Assembly: GCA_963745775.1 (NCBI GenBank)
Contig: CAVUYY010000012.1
Location: 363,179 to 427,178 of the forward strand
Origin: Gaiellasilicea sp963745775
GTDB lineage: Bacteria; Actinomycetota; Thermoleophilia; Gaiellales; Gaiellaceae
Length of the DNA stretch: 64,000 nt
Direction of reading: 5' to 3'
Every line of letters starts with the position of its first letter. Position 1 is the first letter of the stretch. The notes beneath the pieces are model-generated. The model was not told where the DNA came from. It did no database searches and saw only the letters and a list, made by a program, of their open reading frames with translations. This document shows positions 8,594-19,077 of this stretch, piece after piece. Both the position numbers and the translations under genes were made by a program.

Positions 8594-9028
8594 ATGTTCT
8601 TCGGCGAGTACGAACACTCCATCGACGACAAGAGCCGGCTCACGCTGCCGGCCAAGTTTCGCGACGCGCTCGCGAGCGGCGTCGTCCTCACGCGCGGCCT
8701 CGACAGCTGCGTCGCGGTCTTTGCACGCGCCGACTGGCAGCAACTCGCCGACGAGCGCCTCGCGCCGCTCGACCCCTTCGCGCCGGAGACGCGCGAGCTG
8801 ATGCGCTTCTTCTTCGCCGCCGCCGCCGACGCCGAGCTCGACAAGCAGGGCCGCGTGCTCGTGCCGCCGGCGCTCGTCCGGCACGCCCAGCTCGGGCGTG
8901 AGGTCGTCGTCGCCGGCGTTCGCGACCACCTCGAGATCTGGGATCGCACGTCCTGGGCCACGCAAGTCACCAAGGTCGAAGGGAGCGCGGACGATGTTGC
9001 CGAACGTCTTGCAGCCAAGAACGTCTGA
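8594..9028 (+). CDS. mraZ: Transcriptional regulator MraZ
   Basis: This is the first gene of the division and cell-wall cluster. It encodes a 144-residue AbrB-fold repressor made of two MraZ repeats. Repeat 1 begins FFGEYEHSIDDKSRLTLPAK and repeat 2 AELDKQGRVLVPPALVRHAQ. Both carry the conserved D-x-x-x-R motif used for DNA contact. The ATG at 8594 (preceded by GGGAAG) gives the normal family N-terminus. An in-frame GTG at 8573 is possible. Length matches the family. The gene sits directly downstream of four operator repeats and overlaps the rsmH start by 35 bases. Confidence 0.95.
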   Translation: MFFGEYEHSIDDKSRLTLPAKFRDALASGVVLTRGLDSCVAVFARADWQQLADERLAPLDPFAPETRELMRFFFAAAADAELDKQGRVLVPPALVRHAQLGREVVVAGVRDHLEIWDRTSWATQVTKVEGSADDVAERLAAKNV

Positions 9029-9953
9029 TCACGTCCCCGTCCTCGCCGAGGAGGTGCGCGAACGACTCGCCGTGCGGCCGGGCGAGACGGTCGTCGACGC
9101 GACGTTCGGTGCCGGCGGCCATTCGCGCCTGCTCGCCGCCGACCTCGAGGGTCGAGGGGAAGCTGATCGCGATCGACCGCGATCCCTCCGTGCGCAGCTA
9201 CTTCGACCGCTTCAAGAGCCACGCCGGCGTGCAGGCTCGCCTGCTCCGCGGCGAGTTCTCGCTCGTGCTCGGCCAGCTCGCGGCAAACGACGTCCAGGCC
9301 GACGCGATCCTGCTCGACCTCGGCGTCTCTTCGATGCAGCTCGATCGGCCCGAGCGCGGGTTCTCCTACGCTGCCGACGCGCCGCTCGACATGCGGATGG
9401 ACGCTTCTGCCGAGCTCACCGCCCGCGATCTCGTCAACGAGGCGGAGGAGCGTGAGCTCGCGCTCCTCTTCCGCCGCTACGGGGAGGAGCGGTACGCGCG
9501 CCCGATCGCCCGCGCGATCGTCCGCCGCCGCGCCGAGCGTCCGTTCGAACGCACGAGCGACCTCGCCGAGACGATCAAGCACGCGATCCCGACACCGGCC
9601 CGCTTCGGCGAGGGGCATCCCGCCAAGCGGGTCTTCCAGGCGCTCCGGATCGCCGTCAACGACGAGCTCGGCGCGCTCGAGGCGGCGCTGCCGGCGGCGG
9701 TGCGGATGCTGCGCCCGGGCGGCCGGCTCGCCGTGATCAGCTTCCATTCGCTCGAGGACCGGATCGTCAAGCAGTACATCCGCGAGCAGGCGCGCGGATG
9801 CACGTGCCCGCCCGACTTTCCGATCTGCGTGTGCGGCAACGAGCCCTTCCTGCGCGACGTGACGCGCAAGCCCGATCCGGCCGAGCGCGCGCGAGGTGCA
9901 GCAGAACCCGCGCGTCGGCCTCCGCAAAGCTCCGGGTGGCGGTCAAGGCGTGA
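8994..9953 (+). CDS. rsmH: 16S rRNA (cytosine-1402-N4)-methyltransferase RsmH (three frame breaks)
   Basis: This SAM-dependent methyltransferase acts on C1402 of 16S rRNA (formerly MraW). Its motifs are DHVPVLAEEV at the N-terminus, the SAM-binding VVDATFGAGGHSRLL, AILLDLGVSSMQLDRPERGF, GHPAKRVFQALRIAVNDEL and the late LAVISFHSLEDRIVKQYI, followed by a Cys pair region (CTCPPDFPICVCG). Three single-base breaks must be bridged: the GGGG run at 9156-9159, near 9890 and near 9915. After that the protein is about 318 residues and ends in SASAKLRVAVKA, the usual C-terminus, with TGA at 9951-9953. The start is ATG 8994, with a TTG at 9009 possible. The stop overlaps the GTG of the FtsL-like gene. 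Confidence 0.93.
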
Positions 9954-10330
9954 GCAGCCTCGCCACCGCGCCGGCAACCGCTCGGGCCGACGCTCACGCT
10001 CATGTGCTGCCACGGCCGCGAGTCCGCCGGAAGCCGGCCGCAGCCGCCCGCCCTCGCGCGTTCGGCGGCGTGCTCTGGATCGTTCTCTTCGGCGTCCTCC
10101 TGGCCGGCGTGGTCGCGGTCAACGTCGCCGTGCTCCAGCTCAACGTCCGCCTGGACGAGCTCGGGCGCGAGCGGATCCAGCTCCGCGCCGACAACGCGCG
10201 GCTCAGCTCGCAGCTCTCGAGCGCCGCCGCCGCGGCTCGGATCGAGGCCCAGGCGAGACAGCGGCTAGGACTCGTGCCGGCCGACGCGAACACCACGGCA
10301 TACGTGCAGCTCGCGCCCACTCCCCGGTAG
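9950..10330 (+). CDS. ftsL: FtsL-like septum protein
   Basis: This small bitopic division protein (126 residues) has a basic cytoplasmic tail (RPRVRRKPAAAARPRA), a single membrane helix (GGVLWIVLFGVLLAGVVAV) and an extracytoplasmic coiled coil (LNVRLDELGRERIQLRADNA then RLSSQLSSAAAAARIEAQA). It ends with ARQRLGLVPADANTTAYV, which resembles the FtsL/DivIC family end. FtsL links FtsQ/FtsB to FtsW/FtsI at the septum. Sequence identity in this family is always low, so the call rests on topology and on its position between rsmH and ftsI. The GTG start at 9950 overlaps the rsmH stop (GTGA). Confidence 0.85.
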   Translation: MSSLATAPATARADAHAHVLPRPRVRRKPAAAARPRAFGGVLWIVLFGVLLAGVVAVNVAVLQLNVRLDELGRERIQLRADNARLSSQLSSAAAAARIEAQARQRLGLVPADANTTAYVQLAPTPR

Positions 10331-10340
10331 CCGTGCGGCA

Positions 10341-12015
10341 GTGACGCTGCGCACCTCGAATCGCCGGATTCGCCTCCTGCTGGCGCTCTCCGTGCTCGTC
10401 TTCGCGGGAACGCTCGCCCGGGCGGTGTGGCTCCAGGCCGTCCAGGCGGGCACGCTCGACCGGATCGCGTCGAGCCAGCACAAGCAGACGATCGTGATCC
10501 CGGCCGGCCGCGGCACGATCTTCGACCGGAAGGGCGAGCCGCTCGCGATCGGTGAGCAGGCGACGACCGTCTACGCCGATCCGCGCCAGATCGTGAACCC
10601 CCGCCGCGTGGCGATCGCGGCCGCCAAGGCGCTCGACCTCGACGCGAACATGCTCTTCAAGCAGCTCGCCGACCGCTCGCGCCACTTCGTCTACGTCAAG
10701 CGCAAGGCAGATCCGGTGCAGGCGGCGGCGCTCGAGAAGCTGGACCTGGCGGGACTCGGCTTCTACGTCGAGGAGCTCCGGACCTATCCGCAGCGCGGGG
10801 TCGCGGCGCAGGTGCTCGGCTTCGCGGGGGTGGACAACAGAGGCCTCGAGGGACTCGAGCGGTCGCTCGACGAGCCCCTCGCCGGCAGGGCGGGAAGCGA
10901 GACGATCGTCAAGGATCCGCTCGGTCGTTCGATCGACGTGATCGGCACGCGACCCGAGGTGCCAGGGAAGAACGTCTTCCTGACGCTCGATCACCGGCTC
11001 CAGGCCCAGGCCGAGCAGGTGCTGCGCGAGACGGTGCGCGGCTCGCGGGCCAAGGCGGGCACGGCGATCGTGCTCGATCCGCTGACCGGGGCGGTGCTCG
11101 CGATGGCGACGGCGCCCGGCTACGACCTGAACCGCTTCGGCAAGGCGCCGCCCGACCGGCGGCGCAACCGTGCCGTCACCGACACCTACGAGCCCGGCTC
11201 GACCTTCAAGCTCGTGACGGTCTCCGCCGCCCTCTCCGAGAAGCTCGTGACGCCGAAGTCGCCGTTCACGCTCCAGACCTCGATCCAGGTGGCCGATCGC
11301 GTGATCCACGAGCACGAGCCGCGCGCGACGCAGCGGATGACGGTCGCCCAGATCCTCTCCCAGTCGTCGAATGTCGGCACGATCACGCTCGCGCAGCTCC
11401 TCGGCCAGACGCGGCTGATCGACTGGATCGGCCGCTTCGGCTTCGGCGCGCCCTCGGCGATCGACTATCCAGGCGAGTCGATCGGAATCCTCCCGTCGTA
11501 CTGGTCGGGGTCGACGATCGGCAACGTGCCGATCGGCCACGGGATCGCGGTGACGCCGATCCAGATGGCGGCGGCCTACGCCGCGATCGCGAACGACGGT
11601 GTCCTCCGCACGCCGTATCTCGTCGACCGGATCGGCGGCAGGCGAACGGAGCGCGGGCCGAGCCGTCGCGTCGTCTCGCGCACCGTCGCCGCGCAGGTGA
11701 TGACGATGCTCCGCGACGTCGTCTCCGCCGAGGGCGGCACCGGTGCGGCCGCCGCGGTGCCCGGCTACACGGTCGCAGGCAAGACGGGCACGGCCGCGAA
11801 GCCCGTGCCGGGCGGATATTCGACCTCTGCCTACGTCGCGTCGTTCGTCGGGCGTCGTCCCCGCAAAACGGCCGCGGCTCGTGGTGCTCGTCTCGATCGA
11901 CGAGCCGCGGACGGCGATCTGGGGCGGCGTCGTCGCGGCGCCCGCGTTCTCGCGGATCGCCCAGTACGGCCTCCAGGAGCTCGAAGTGGCTCCGGATGCC
12001 CTGAAGCGCCGGTAG
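10341..12015 (+). CDS. ftsI: Septal peptidoglycan transpeptidase FtsI / PBP3 (one frame break)
   Basis: This is a class B penicillin-binding protein that cross-links septal peptidoglycan with FtsW. After bridging a break in the GGG at 11850-11852 it is about 557 residues. Order: a short tail, one N-terminal membrane helix (LLLALSVLVFAGTLARAVWL), the dimerisation domain starting near IVIPAGRGTIFDRKGEPLA, then the transpeptidase domain with the active-site Ser in YEPGSTFKLVT, the SSN triad (SQSSNVGTITLA) and the KTG box (VAGKTGTAAKP). No PASTA domain is present. The start is GTG 10341. The end restored by the shift (LEVAPDALKRR) lies 12 bases before murE. Confidence 0.93.
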
Positions 12016-12027
12016 CGTTCCGCGCGA

Positions 12028-13475
12028 ATGGAGCTGGAGCGCCTGATCGCCGCGCTCGCACCGGAGGCGGTCCTCGGAATGGCTGCGGCCGAGGTGCGGG
12101 ATCTCGCCTACGACGCGCGTGCGGTGACGCCCGGCGCCGCGTTCTTCTGCGTGCCGGGCTCGACGGCGGACGGACACGACTACGCCGCCGCAGGCGGTCG
12201 AGAACGGCGCCGTCGCTCTCGTCGTCGAGCGGGCGCTCGAGCACGAGGTGACGCAGCTCGTCGTTCCCGACGCGCGCGCCGCGATGGCGACGGCCGCCGA
12301 CGTCTTCTTCGGCGAGCCGACGCGCGAGCTCGAGGTGGCGGGCGTGACCGGGACGAGCGGGAAGACGACGACGGCGTTCCTGCTCTGGTCGATGCTCGAG
12401 GCCGCCGGGCGCTCGCCCGGACTACTCGGCACCGTCGAGAGCCGGATCGGCGGCCCAGGGAGCCGCGAGGTGCGACCGGTCGTCCGGACGACGCCCGAGG
12501 CGATCGACCTCCAGCGCACCTTCCGCGAGATGCTCGACGCCGGCAATCGGAGCGTGGCGCTCGAGGCCTCCTCGCACGCCTCGGTCCTCCACCGGCTCGA
12601 CCGCGTCCGCTTCGACGTCCTCGTCTTCACGAACCTGAGCCAGGATCACCTCGACTTCCACGCGAATCTGGACGACTACTTCGCCGCGAAGCGCCGGCTC
12701 TTCACCGGCGCCGCGCCGCCACCCGCCGCCGTCAACGTGGGCGACGAGTGGGGGCGGAAGCTTGCGGGCGAGCTGGCCGACCAGCGCCGCGCGCCGCTCG
12801 TCACCTTCGGCTTCGCCGACGACGCGGAGATCCGGCCCGACGAGCTCGTCCTCGATGCCAAGGGCGCGCGCTTCACGGCCGGCGGGATCGAGATCCGCTC
12901 GCGCCTCCGCGGCCGCTTCAACGTCGAGAACGCGCTCGGGGCCGTCGCCGCCGGGATCCTGCTCGACGTGCCCGAGGCCGACATCGCGGCCGGTGATCGA
13001 GGCGCTCGAAGGAGTGCCCGGCCGCTTCGAGGCGGTGGACGAGGGCCAGCCGTTCGCGGTCGTCGTCGACTACGCGCACAAGCCGGACGCGCTCGACAAC
13101 GTGCTCCGCGCCGCCCGCGACCTCGCCGAGGGACGCGTGCTCGTCGTCTTCGGCGCAGGCGGCGACCGCGACCGGGGCAAGCGGCCGCTGATGGGCAAGC
13201 TCGCGAAGGATCTCGCCGACGTCGTGATCGTCACCTCGGACAACCCCCGCGGCGAGGAACCGCTCGCGATCATCCAGGACATCCTCCAGGGGGCCGGCAC
13301 CGACGTCGAGATCGACCCCGACCGGCGCGCCGCGATCGGCCGCGCGATCGACCTGGCGGACGAGGGCGACGTCGTCGTGATCGCCGGCAAGGGGCACGAG
13401 CAGGGGCAGGAGGTCGCGGGCGAGAAGCTCCCGTTCGACGATCGCGAGGTCGCGCGGGAGCTGCTCCGCCGATGA
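12028..13475 (+). CDS. murE: UDP-MurNAc-tripeptide synthetase MurE, meso-DAP type (two frame breaks)
   Basis: This ATP-dependent ligase adds the third amino acid to UDP-MurNAc-L-Ala-D-Glu. The ATP loop is GVTGTSGKTTTAFLL. The central-domain motifs include VALEASSHASVLHRLDRVRF and FTNLSQDHLDFH. The specificity loop reads TSDNPRGEEP. The DNPR signature selects meso-diaminopimelate rather than lysine, which tells us the wall chemistry. Breaks near 12187-12190 and 12990-12991 (each an extra C) split it into three frames. Together they make about 481 residues, normal for the family. The start is ATG 12028, and the stop overlaps the murF ATG (ATGA). Read naively, its middle joins murF and mraY in one very long frame, which is an artefact. 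Confidence 0.94.
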
Positions 13476-14705
13476 TTTCGCTTCCGCTCGACGAGCTGCG
13501 CGGGCTCGGTCGGCTCGACGGCGACGGCGACGCCACCGGGCTGACGATCGACTCGCGCACCGCCGGGCCGGGCGACCTCTTCGTCGCCGTTCGCGGTGGG
13601 CGCGCCTTCGTGGACGCCGCGCGGGCGCAGGGCGCCGCGACGCTCGTCCCCGACGACGAGCACGCCGCGCTGGCGGCGATCGGGCGAGCGCTGCGCGCGC
13701 GCAGCCGGGCGCGGGTCGTCGGGATCACCGGCTCGACCGGGAAGACGTCGACGAAGGACATCCTCGCCGCGCTCTGTGCTCCGGTCGCGCGCACCGTCGC
13801 GACGCGCGCCAGCGAGAACGCGGAGCTCGGCGTCCCGCTGACGCTCGGCCGGCTCGAGCCGGACACCGAGCTGTGCCTCGTCGAGCTCGGCATGCGCGGC
13901 GCGGGCCAGATCGCCGAGCTCTGCGAGATCGCGCGACCGGGCCTCGGCGTGATCACGGCGATCGGCCCGGTGCATCTCGAGCTCGTAGGCTCGGTCGACG
14001 GCGTCGCCCGCTCGAAGGCCGAGCTCGTCACGGCACTGCCGCCGGGTGGAGTCGCGGTCGTGCCGCGCTCGCCCGAGCTCGAGCCGTACCTCGAGCGCGA
14101 CGACATCGACGTGCGGCGAGTGGGCGAGGTGGACGTCGAGCTCCGGGAGGACGGCGCCCACGTCGCGTTCGAGGGAGGCCGGATCCGGTTTCCGCTCCGC
14201 TCGCGCCATCAGGCCCAGAACGCGCTCACGGCGCTGACCGCCTACCACGCGCTCGGCCTCCCGCTCGACCGGCTGCAGGAGGCGGCCGACACCGTCGAGC
14301 TCTCGCGCTGGCGCGGCGAGGAGCTCGAGCTCCCCGGCGGCGGCGTCGCGATCAACGACGCCTACAACGCGAACCCGACCTCGATGCGCGCCGCGCTCGA
14401 GCAGCTCGCCGGGCCTCCCAGCCGAGCGCAAGCTCGCCGTCCTCGGCGGCATGGCCGAGCTGGGCGAGCACGCCGAGCGCTATCACCGCGAGCTTGGCGT
14501 GCTGGCGCGCGAGCTCGGGATCGAGGTCGTCGCGGTCGGCGAGCTCGCCCGCGGCTACGGCTCCGACACCTGGGTTCCCGACGCGACGGCGGCCGTCGCG
14601 GCGACGCGCGAGCGGCTTCGCCCCGGCGACGCCGTGCTCGTCAAGGCCTCGCGTGCGCTCGCGCTCGAAGGGGTCGCTCCGGCCCTGGCGAACGAGGCAG
14701 GCTGA
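13472..14705 (+). CDS. murF: UDP-MurNAc-tripeptide--D-Ala-D-Ala ligase MurF (one frame break)
   Basis: This enzyme adds D-alanyl-D-alanine to UDP-MurNAc-tripeptide, the last cytoplasmic amino-acid step of peptidoglycan synthesis. The P-loop GITGSTGKTSTKDILAAL, the central VELGMRGAGQIAELCEIARP and GVITAIGPVHLELVGSVDGV, and the C-terminal INDAYNANPTSMRAAL are all typical. A break in the CC at 14414-14415 must be bridged. After it comes KLAVLGGMAELGEHAERYH. Corrected length is about 410 residues, slightly short but complete. The ATG overlaps the murE stop, and the TGA overlaps the mraY ATG by one base. Confidence 0.94.
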
Positions 14706-15721
14706 TGGTCCGTGTCCTGATCGCCGGCCTGATCGCGATGGTCGTCTCGATCGTGATCGGCCCGAAGTTCATCGAGTTCATGCGCCGGAACGAGCTCGGC
14801 CAGCCGATTCGGGAGGACGGCCCCGCCGGCCATGTCGTCAAGCAGGGGACGCCCGTGATGGGCGGCCTGCTGATCATGCTCTGCGCCTTCCTCCCGTTTT
14901 TCGCCCTTTCGCGCTACACGCTGCCCGCGCTCACCGTCCTGTTCGTCACCGTCGGCTGCGGAGCGATCGGCTTCCTCGACGACTTCATCAAGCTCCGCCA
15001 CCGCCGCTCGCTCGGCCTGAAGGGTCGCTGGAAGCTCCTGCTCCTGCTCGCGATCACCGTCGTCGTCGGATTCGCCCTTCAGGAGGAGGGGCGCGTTGGC
15101 ACGTCGATCTACCTGCCCATCGTCGACGTTGACCTCCCGCTCTCCTACCTCTTCTATCCGTTCCTCTTCTTCGTGATCGCCGGCGCTGCGAACGGCGTCA
15201 ACCTGACGGACGGCGTTGACGGGCTCGCGGCGGGGACGGCGATCATCTCGCTTTTCACCTTCCTCTCGATCAGCGTGATCGCCTACATTCGCTCGGCACC
15301 GGCGTCCGGCGAGCGCACCGACTACCTGCTCGACCTCTCGATCCTCGCCGCGGCCCTGATCGGGGGCGCGATCGGCTTCCTCTGGTACAACAGCTTCCCG
15401 GCCGAGGTCTTCATGGGCGACACCGGCTCGATGGCGCTCGGGGGCGCGCTCGCCGGCTTTGCGATCGTGACCGGTACGGAGGCGCTGCTGCTCCTGATCG
15501 GGGGGATCTACGTCATCGTCGCGCTCTCGGTGATCATCCAGGTGCTCTCGTTCAAGTACAGGGGCAAGCGCGTCTTCCTGATCGCGCCGCTCCAGCACCA
15601 CTTCGAGATGAAGGCGTGGTCGGAGACGAAGATCATGGTCCGCTTCTGGATCGTCGCGGCGATCCTCTGCACAAGCGGCTTCGTCCTCTACTACCGCTAC
15701 TACCTCCAGTTCCGGCTGTGA
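14705..15721 (+). CDS. mraY: Phospho-MurNAc-pentapeptide transferase MraY
   Basis: This polytopic membrane enzyme (338 residues, about ten helices) transfers phospho-MurNAc-pentapeptide to undecaprenyl phosphate, making lipid I. Visible hallmarks: KQGTPVMGGLLIM near residue 45, FLDDFIKLRHRRSLGLKGR (Asp pair), NLTDGVDGLAAGTA (catalytic Asp region), EVFMGDTGSMALGG, and APLQHHFEMKAWSETKIMVR with the HHFE motif. Start and stop both overlap neighbouring genes (TGATG with murF, GTGA with murD). No frame break is present in this gene. Confidence 0.97.
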   Translation: MVRVLIAGLIAMVVSIVIGPKFIEFMRRNELGQPIREDGPAGHVVKQGTPVMGGLLIMLCAFLPFFALSRYTLPALTVLFVTVGCGAIGFLDDFIKLRHRRSLGLKGRWKLLLLLAITVVVGFALQEEGRVGTSIYLPIVDVDLPLSYLFYPFLFFVIAGAANGVNLTDGVDGLAAGTAIISLFTFLSISVIAYIRSAPASGERTDYLLDLSILAAALIGGAIGFLWYNSFPAEVFMGDTGSMALGGALAGFAIVTGTEALLLLIGGIYVIVALSVIIQVLSFKYRGKRVFLIAPLQHHFEMKAWSETKIMVRFWIVAAILCTSGFVLYYRYYLQFRL

Positions 15722-16923
15722 CGCGAGTCCTCGTGCCCGACCGGGTGCTGGTACTGGGCCTGGCACGGTCGGGTCTGGCTGCGCAGGCGGCGCTCGAGGC
15801 GCGCGGCGTCGAGGTCGTGGCGGCGGATCGAACGCTCGGGAACGACGGCGAGCTCGCGCTGCTCGACGGCGTCGACGTGCTGGTCAAGAGCCCGGGGGTG
15901 CCGGGCGAGGTCGCGCTCGTCGCAGCCGCGCGCAAGCGCGGGATTCCCGTGTGGTCGGAGATCGAGCTCGCCTCGCGGCTGCTCGAGAATCCGATCGTCG
16001 GCGTCACCGGGACGAACGGGAAGACGACGACGACGGAGCTGCTCGGGGAAATGCTCGGCGCGCCCACCGCGGGCAACGTCGGCACGGCGCTCTCGGAGCT
16101 CGTCGGCGTGGTTGCCACGACGCAGCCGATCGTCTGCGAGCTCTCGTCCTTCCAGCTCGAGGACATCGACGCGTTCCGGCCGTGGCTCGCCGTCCTGCTC
16201 AACCTCGAGCCCGATCATCTCGACCGGCACGGCGACCTCGATGCCTACCGCGCCGCGAAGCTGCGGATCTTCGAGAACCAGACGAGCGACGACGTCGCGA
16301 TCGTCCCGCGCGGCTTCGGGTCGATCCCCGGCGAGGCGCGTCGCGTCGAGTTCTCGGCCGACGACGAGCTGCCCGCCGAGCCGCTGATCCCCGGCGCCCA
16401 CAACCGCGAGAACGCCGCCGCGGCAACGGCCGCCGCGCGTGCCGCCGGTCTCTCCGACGACGCGATCGCCGAGGCGCTCCGCACGTTTCCCGGCGTCCCG
16501 CACCGGCTCGAGCTCGTCGCCGAGCGGGGCGGGGTCCGCTACGTCAACGACTCGAAGGCGACGAACACGGCGGCGGCTCGCCGCGCGCTCACCGCCTTCG
16601 ACGCGCCGCTCCATCTGATTCTCGGCGGCTCCCTGAAGGGCGAGCGGTTCGACGACTTCGCGCAGGACGTTGCGCGCGCGAACGTCGCGACGGCGTACCT
16701 GATCGGCGAGGCCGCCGATCCGCTCGCCGGCGATCTCGGTTACGCGGGCGTGCCGTTCCTCTTCTCGACGACGCTCGAACGGGCTGTCGCGGAGGCCGCA
16801 GGCGCGGCACGTCCGGGCGAGCTCGTGCTGCTCTCGCCGGCGTGCGCCAGCTACGACCAGTTCAGGGATTTCGAGCACCGCGGAGAGGAGTTCAGGCGGC
16901 TCGTCCAGAACCTCTCGGGGTGA
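15718..16923 (+). CDS. murD: UDP-MurNAc-L-alanine--D-glutamate ligase MurD
   Basis: This ligase adds D-glutamate to UDP-MurNAc-L-Ala. The protein (401 residues) begins VTRVLVPDRVLVLGLARSGL, the Rossmann-like UDP-binding strand. It then has the ATP loop VGVTGTNGKTTTTELLGEML, CELSSFQLEDIDAFRPW, LNLEPDHLDRHGDLDAYRAA and the C-terminal YVNDSKATNTAAARRAL and LILGGSLKGERFDDFA. The GTG start at 15718 overlaps the mraY stop (GTGA). The frame is open further upstream, but that region is inside mraY. The final residues overlap the ftsW start. Confidence 0.96.
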   Translation: MTRVLVPDRVLVLGLARSGLAAQAALEARGVEVVAADRTLGNDGELALLDGVDVLVKSPGVPGEVALVAAARKRGIPVWSEIELASRLLENPIVGVTGTNGKTTTTELLGEMLGAPTAGNVGTALSELVGVVATTQPIVCELSSFQLEDIDAFRPWLAVLLNLEPDHLDRHGDLDAYRAAKLRIFENQTSDDVAIVPRGFGSIPGEARRVEFSADDELPAEPLIPGAHNRENAAAATAAARAAGLSDDAIAEALRTFPGVPHRLELVAERGGVRYVNDSKATNTAAARRALTAFDAPLHLILGGSLKGERFDDFAQDVARANVATAYLIGEAADPLAGDLGYAGVPFLFSTTLERAVAEAAGAARPGELVLLSPACASYDQFRDFEHRGEEFRRLVQNLSG

Positions 16924-18004
16924 CTCCGGCCAACCAGAGGCAGGTCGCCGCGCGCGTGCTGGTGCTCGTGACGCTCAGCCTCGTCGCGTTCGGGCTCGTG
17001 ATGGTCTACAGCGCCACGTCGGCCGCCGCCGCAATCGGGAACGGCGACCCGATGACGTACCTGAAGCGGCAGGGGATCTACGCGGCGCTCGGCATCGTTC
17101 TCCTCGTCGCCGCCTCGCGCTTCGACAACCGGCGTCTCTGGCTGCTCGCGCCGCCGCTCGTCCTGGTCGCGCTCGGACTCTGCGCCGCCGTGCTCGTCCT
17201 CGGCCCGGAGATCAACGGCGCACGGCGCTGGCTCTACCTCGGGCCGGCCTCGTTCCAGCCCTCCGAGCTTGCGAAGCTCGCTCTGCTCCTCTTCGCCGCG
17301 ATGTATCTCGCTCGCAAGGGTGCGCCGCGAACGCTCGCCGAGCTCTGGCGCCCGCTCGGCCTGCTCACGTGCGCCTTCGCAGGGCTGATCCTGCTCCAGC
17401 CCGACCTCGGGACGACGATCGCGCTCGTCCTGATGTTGGCGGGGATGCTTGTCGTGGCAGGAGTGCCGGCGCGAACGTTGGCGGCGGCGGGAGGAATCGC
17501 GGTCACGATCGGCCTCGCCGCGATCTGGATCGAGCCCTACCGGCGCGCACGGGTCTTGAGCTTCCTCGATCCGTGGCAGGACGCTCAGGGAGCCGGCTTC
17601 CAGAACGTGCAGGCGATCATCGGGATGGGGTCGGGCGGGCTCACCGGCGAGGGGCTCGGCCAAGGCGTCCAGAAGATCAACTACCTCCCCGAGGCGCACA
17701 CGGACATGATCTTCGCGATCGTCGGCGAGGAGCTCGGCCTTGTCGGCACGACTGCCGTGATCGCGGCTTTCGGAGCGTTCGCCTTCGCCGGCTTCACGGT
17801 GGCGCTGCGCTGCCGCAACCCGTTCGGCAAGCTCGTCGCGGCGGGAGTGACGTCGCTCGTCTGCGGCCAGGCCGCGGTCAACCTCGCCGCGGTGATGGGA
17901 ATCGCCCCGCTGACCGGGATTCCGCTCCCGTTCGTCTCCTACGGCGGCTCGAGCCTCGTGATCCTCCTCGGCGCGGTCGGGATCCTCCTTAACATCGCGG
18001 CTGA
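16920..18004 (+). CDS. ftsW: Peptidoglycan glycosyltransferase FtsW (end inferred)
   Basis: This SEDS-family polymerase makes septal glycan strands from lipid II with FtsI. It has about ten membrane helices and the family motifs: GLVMVYSATSAAAA, NGARRWLYLGPASFQPSELA, DLGTTIALVLMLAGM, PEAHTDMIFAIVGEELGLVG (with the catalytic-site Asp region) and PLTGIPLPFVSYGGSSLVI. The GTG start at 16920 overlaps the murD stop. As read, the frame continues to 18152 deep into murG with Arg/Gly-rich, non-family sequence. A missing base near 17990-18000 would give a stop at 18002-18004 overlapping the murG ATG, as everywhere else in this cluster. I adopt that end (about 361 residues) as an inference. Confidence 0.93.
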
Positions 18005-19077
18005 TGAGCGAGCCCCCAGCAAAGTTTCGGTGCCTGATCGCAGCGGGGGGCACGGCCGGGCACGTGCTCCCGTCGCTCGCGGTGGCCGAAGCCCTGCGCG
18101 AGCGCGGGGTGGAGGTGACGTTCGCCGGGTCGCCGGATCGCGTCGAGGCTGAGCTCGTCCCGCAGCACGGCTACGCGTTCGATCCCTTTCGCATCGCCGG
18201 CTTTCCGCGCCGTCCGTCGGTCGCGCTGCTCCGCTCGCTGCTGCTCGCCGCGAAGGCGCCGAGCGCCTGCCTCGAGATCCTCCGCCGCCGGCGGCCGCAT
18301 GTCGTCCTCGGCGGCGGCGGGTATGTGGCCGGGCCGATGGTGCTCGCCGCTCGGCTCAGGCGGATCCCGGCGGCGCTCACCGAGGCGGACGCGCACCTCG
18401 GGCTCGCGAACCGGCTCGCGGCGCCGTTCGCCCGCCGAGTCTTCCTCGCGTACGAGCTGGCAGGCCGAACCCCGCCGAAGTACAGGGTGACAGGGCGGCC
18501 GGTCCCGCTCGCGCACCGCGGCGCCGAGCAGGCCGAGAGCCGGCGGCTCTTCGGGCTACCGACTGATCGCCCGGTGCTCGCGTTCTTCGGCGCGCTCGCC
18601 GGCGCACGCAGCCTCAACGACTTCGCCGTCGAGAGGTTCGGGACGGTCGGCCCGGCGGTGCTGCACGTCTCGGGCGCGCGCGACTTCGACCGGCTGCGTC
18701 CGCTCGTGGCGCGCGCCGACTACGTGCTCGTGCCGACGACGCCGGACTTCGGCGCGGCGCTCGCGGCTCCCGATCTCGCGATCTCCCGCGCCGGCGGAAC
18801 CGTCTGGGAGCTCGCCGCGGCAGGAACGCCGTCGATCCTCGTCCCCTATCCGCATGCGACCGGCGACCACCAGACCCTGAACGCGCGCCACTTCGAGCGC
18901 GGCGGCGGCGCGATCGTCGTCCCGGAGGCCGAGCTGGAGCGAGTCCCGGCGCTCGTCGAGGAGCTGCTGGCCGACGCCGACCGGCTCGCGGCGATGCGGG
19001 CGGCGATGCTCGCGATGGCTCGTCCCCGTGCCGCCGACGAGATCGCCGAGGAGCTGATCGCGCTTGCACGGGCTTGA
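18004..19077 (+). CDS. murG: UDP-GlcNAc:lipid I GlcNAc transferase MurG
   Basis: This GT28 glycosyltransferase makes lipid II at the inner face of the membrane. It has 357 residues. N-terminal acceptor domain: CLIAAGGTAGHVLPSLAVAE (the Gly-rich loop) and HVVLGGGGYVAGPMVLAARL. C-terminal UDP-GlcNAc domain: DLAISRAGGTVWELAAAGTP and ILVPYPHATGDHQTLNARHF. The expected acceptor His is present in GTAGH. The usual GGSQGA donor loop is replaced by AFFGALAGARSLN, which is a noticeable variation. ATG 18004 overlaps the ftsW stop inferred above. The stop overlaps the murC TTG. Confidence 0.93.
   Translation: MSEPPAKFRCLIAAGGTAGHVLPSLAVAEALRERGVEVTFAGSPDRVEAELVPQHGYAFDPFRIAGFPRRPSVALLRSLLLAAKAPSACLEILRRRRPHVVLGGGGYVAGPMVLAARLRRIPAALTEADAHLGLANRLAAPFARRVFLAYELAGRTPPKYRVTGRPVPLAHRGAEQAESRRLFGLPTDRPVLAFFGALAGARSLNDFAVERFGTVGPAVLHVSGARDFDRLRPLVARADYVLVPTTPDFGAALAAPDLAISRAGGTVWELAAAGTPSILVPYPHATGDHQTLNARHFERGGGAIVVPEAELERVPALVEELLADADRLAAMRAAMLAMARPRAADEIAEELIALARA

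Noticed and set aside
12248..15721. A 1157-residue open frame that reads as a MurE-MurF-MraY fusion
   Set aside because: The frame drops out of family sequence between the three enzymes and family sequence continues in other frames. The fusion is produced by single-base breaks.
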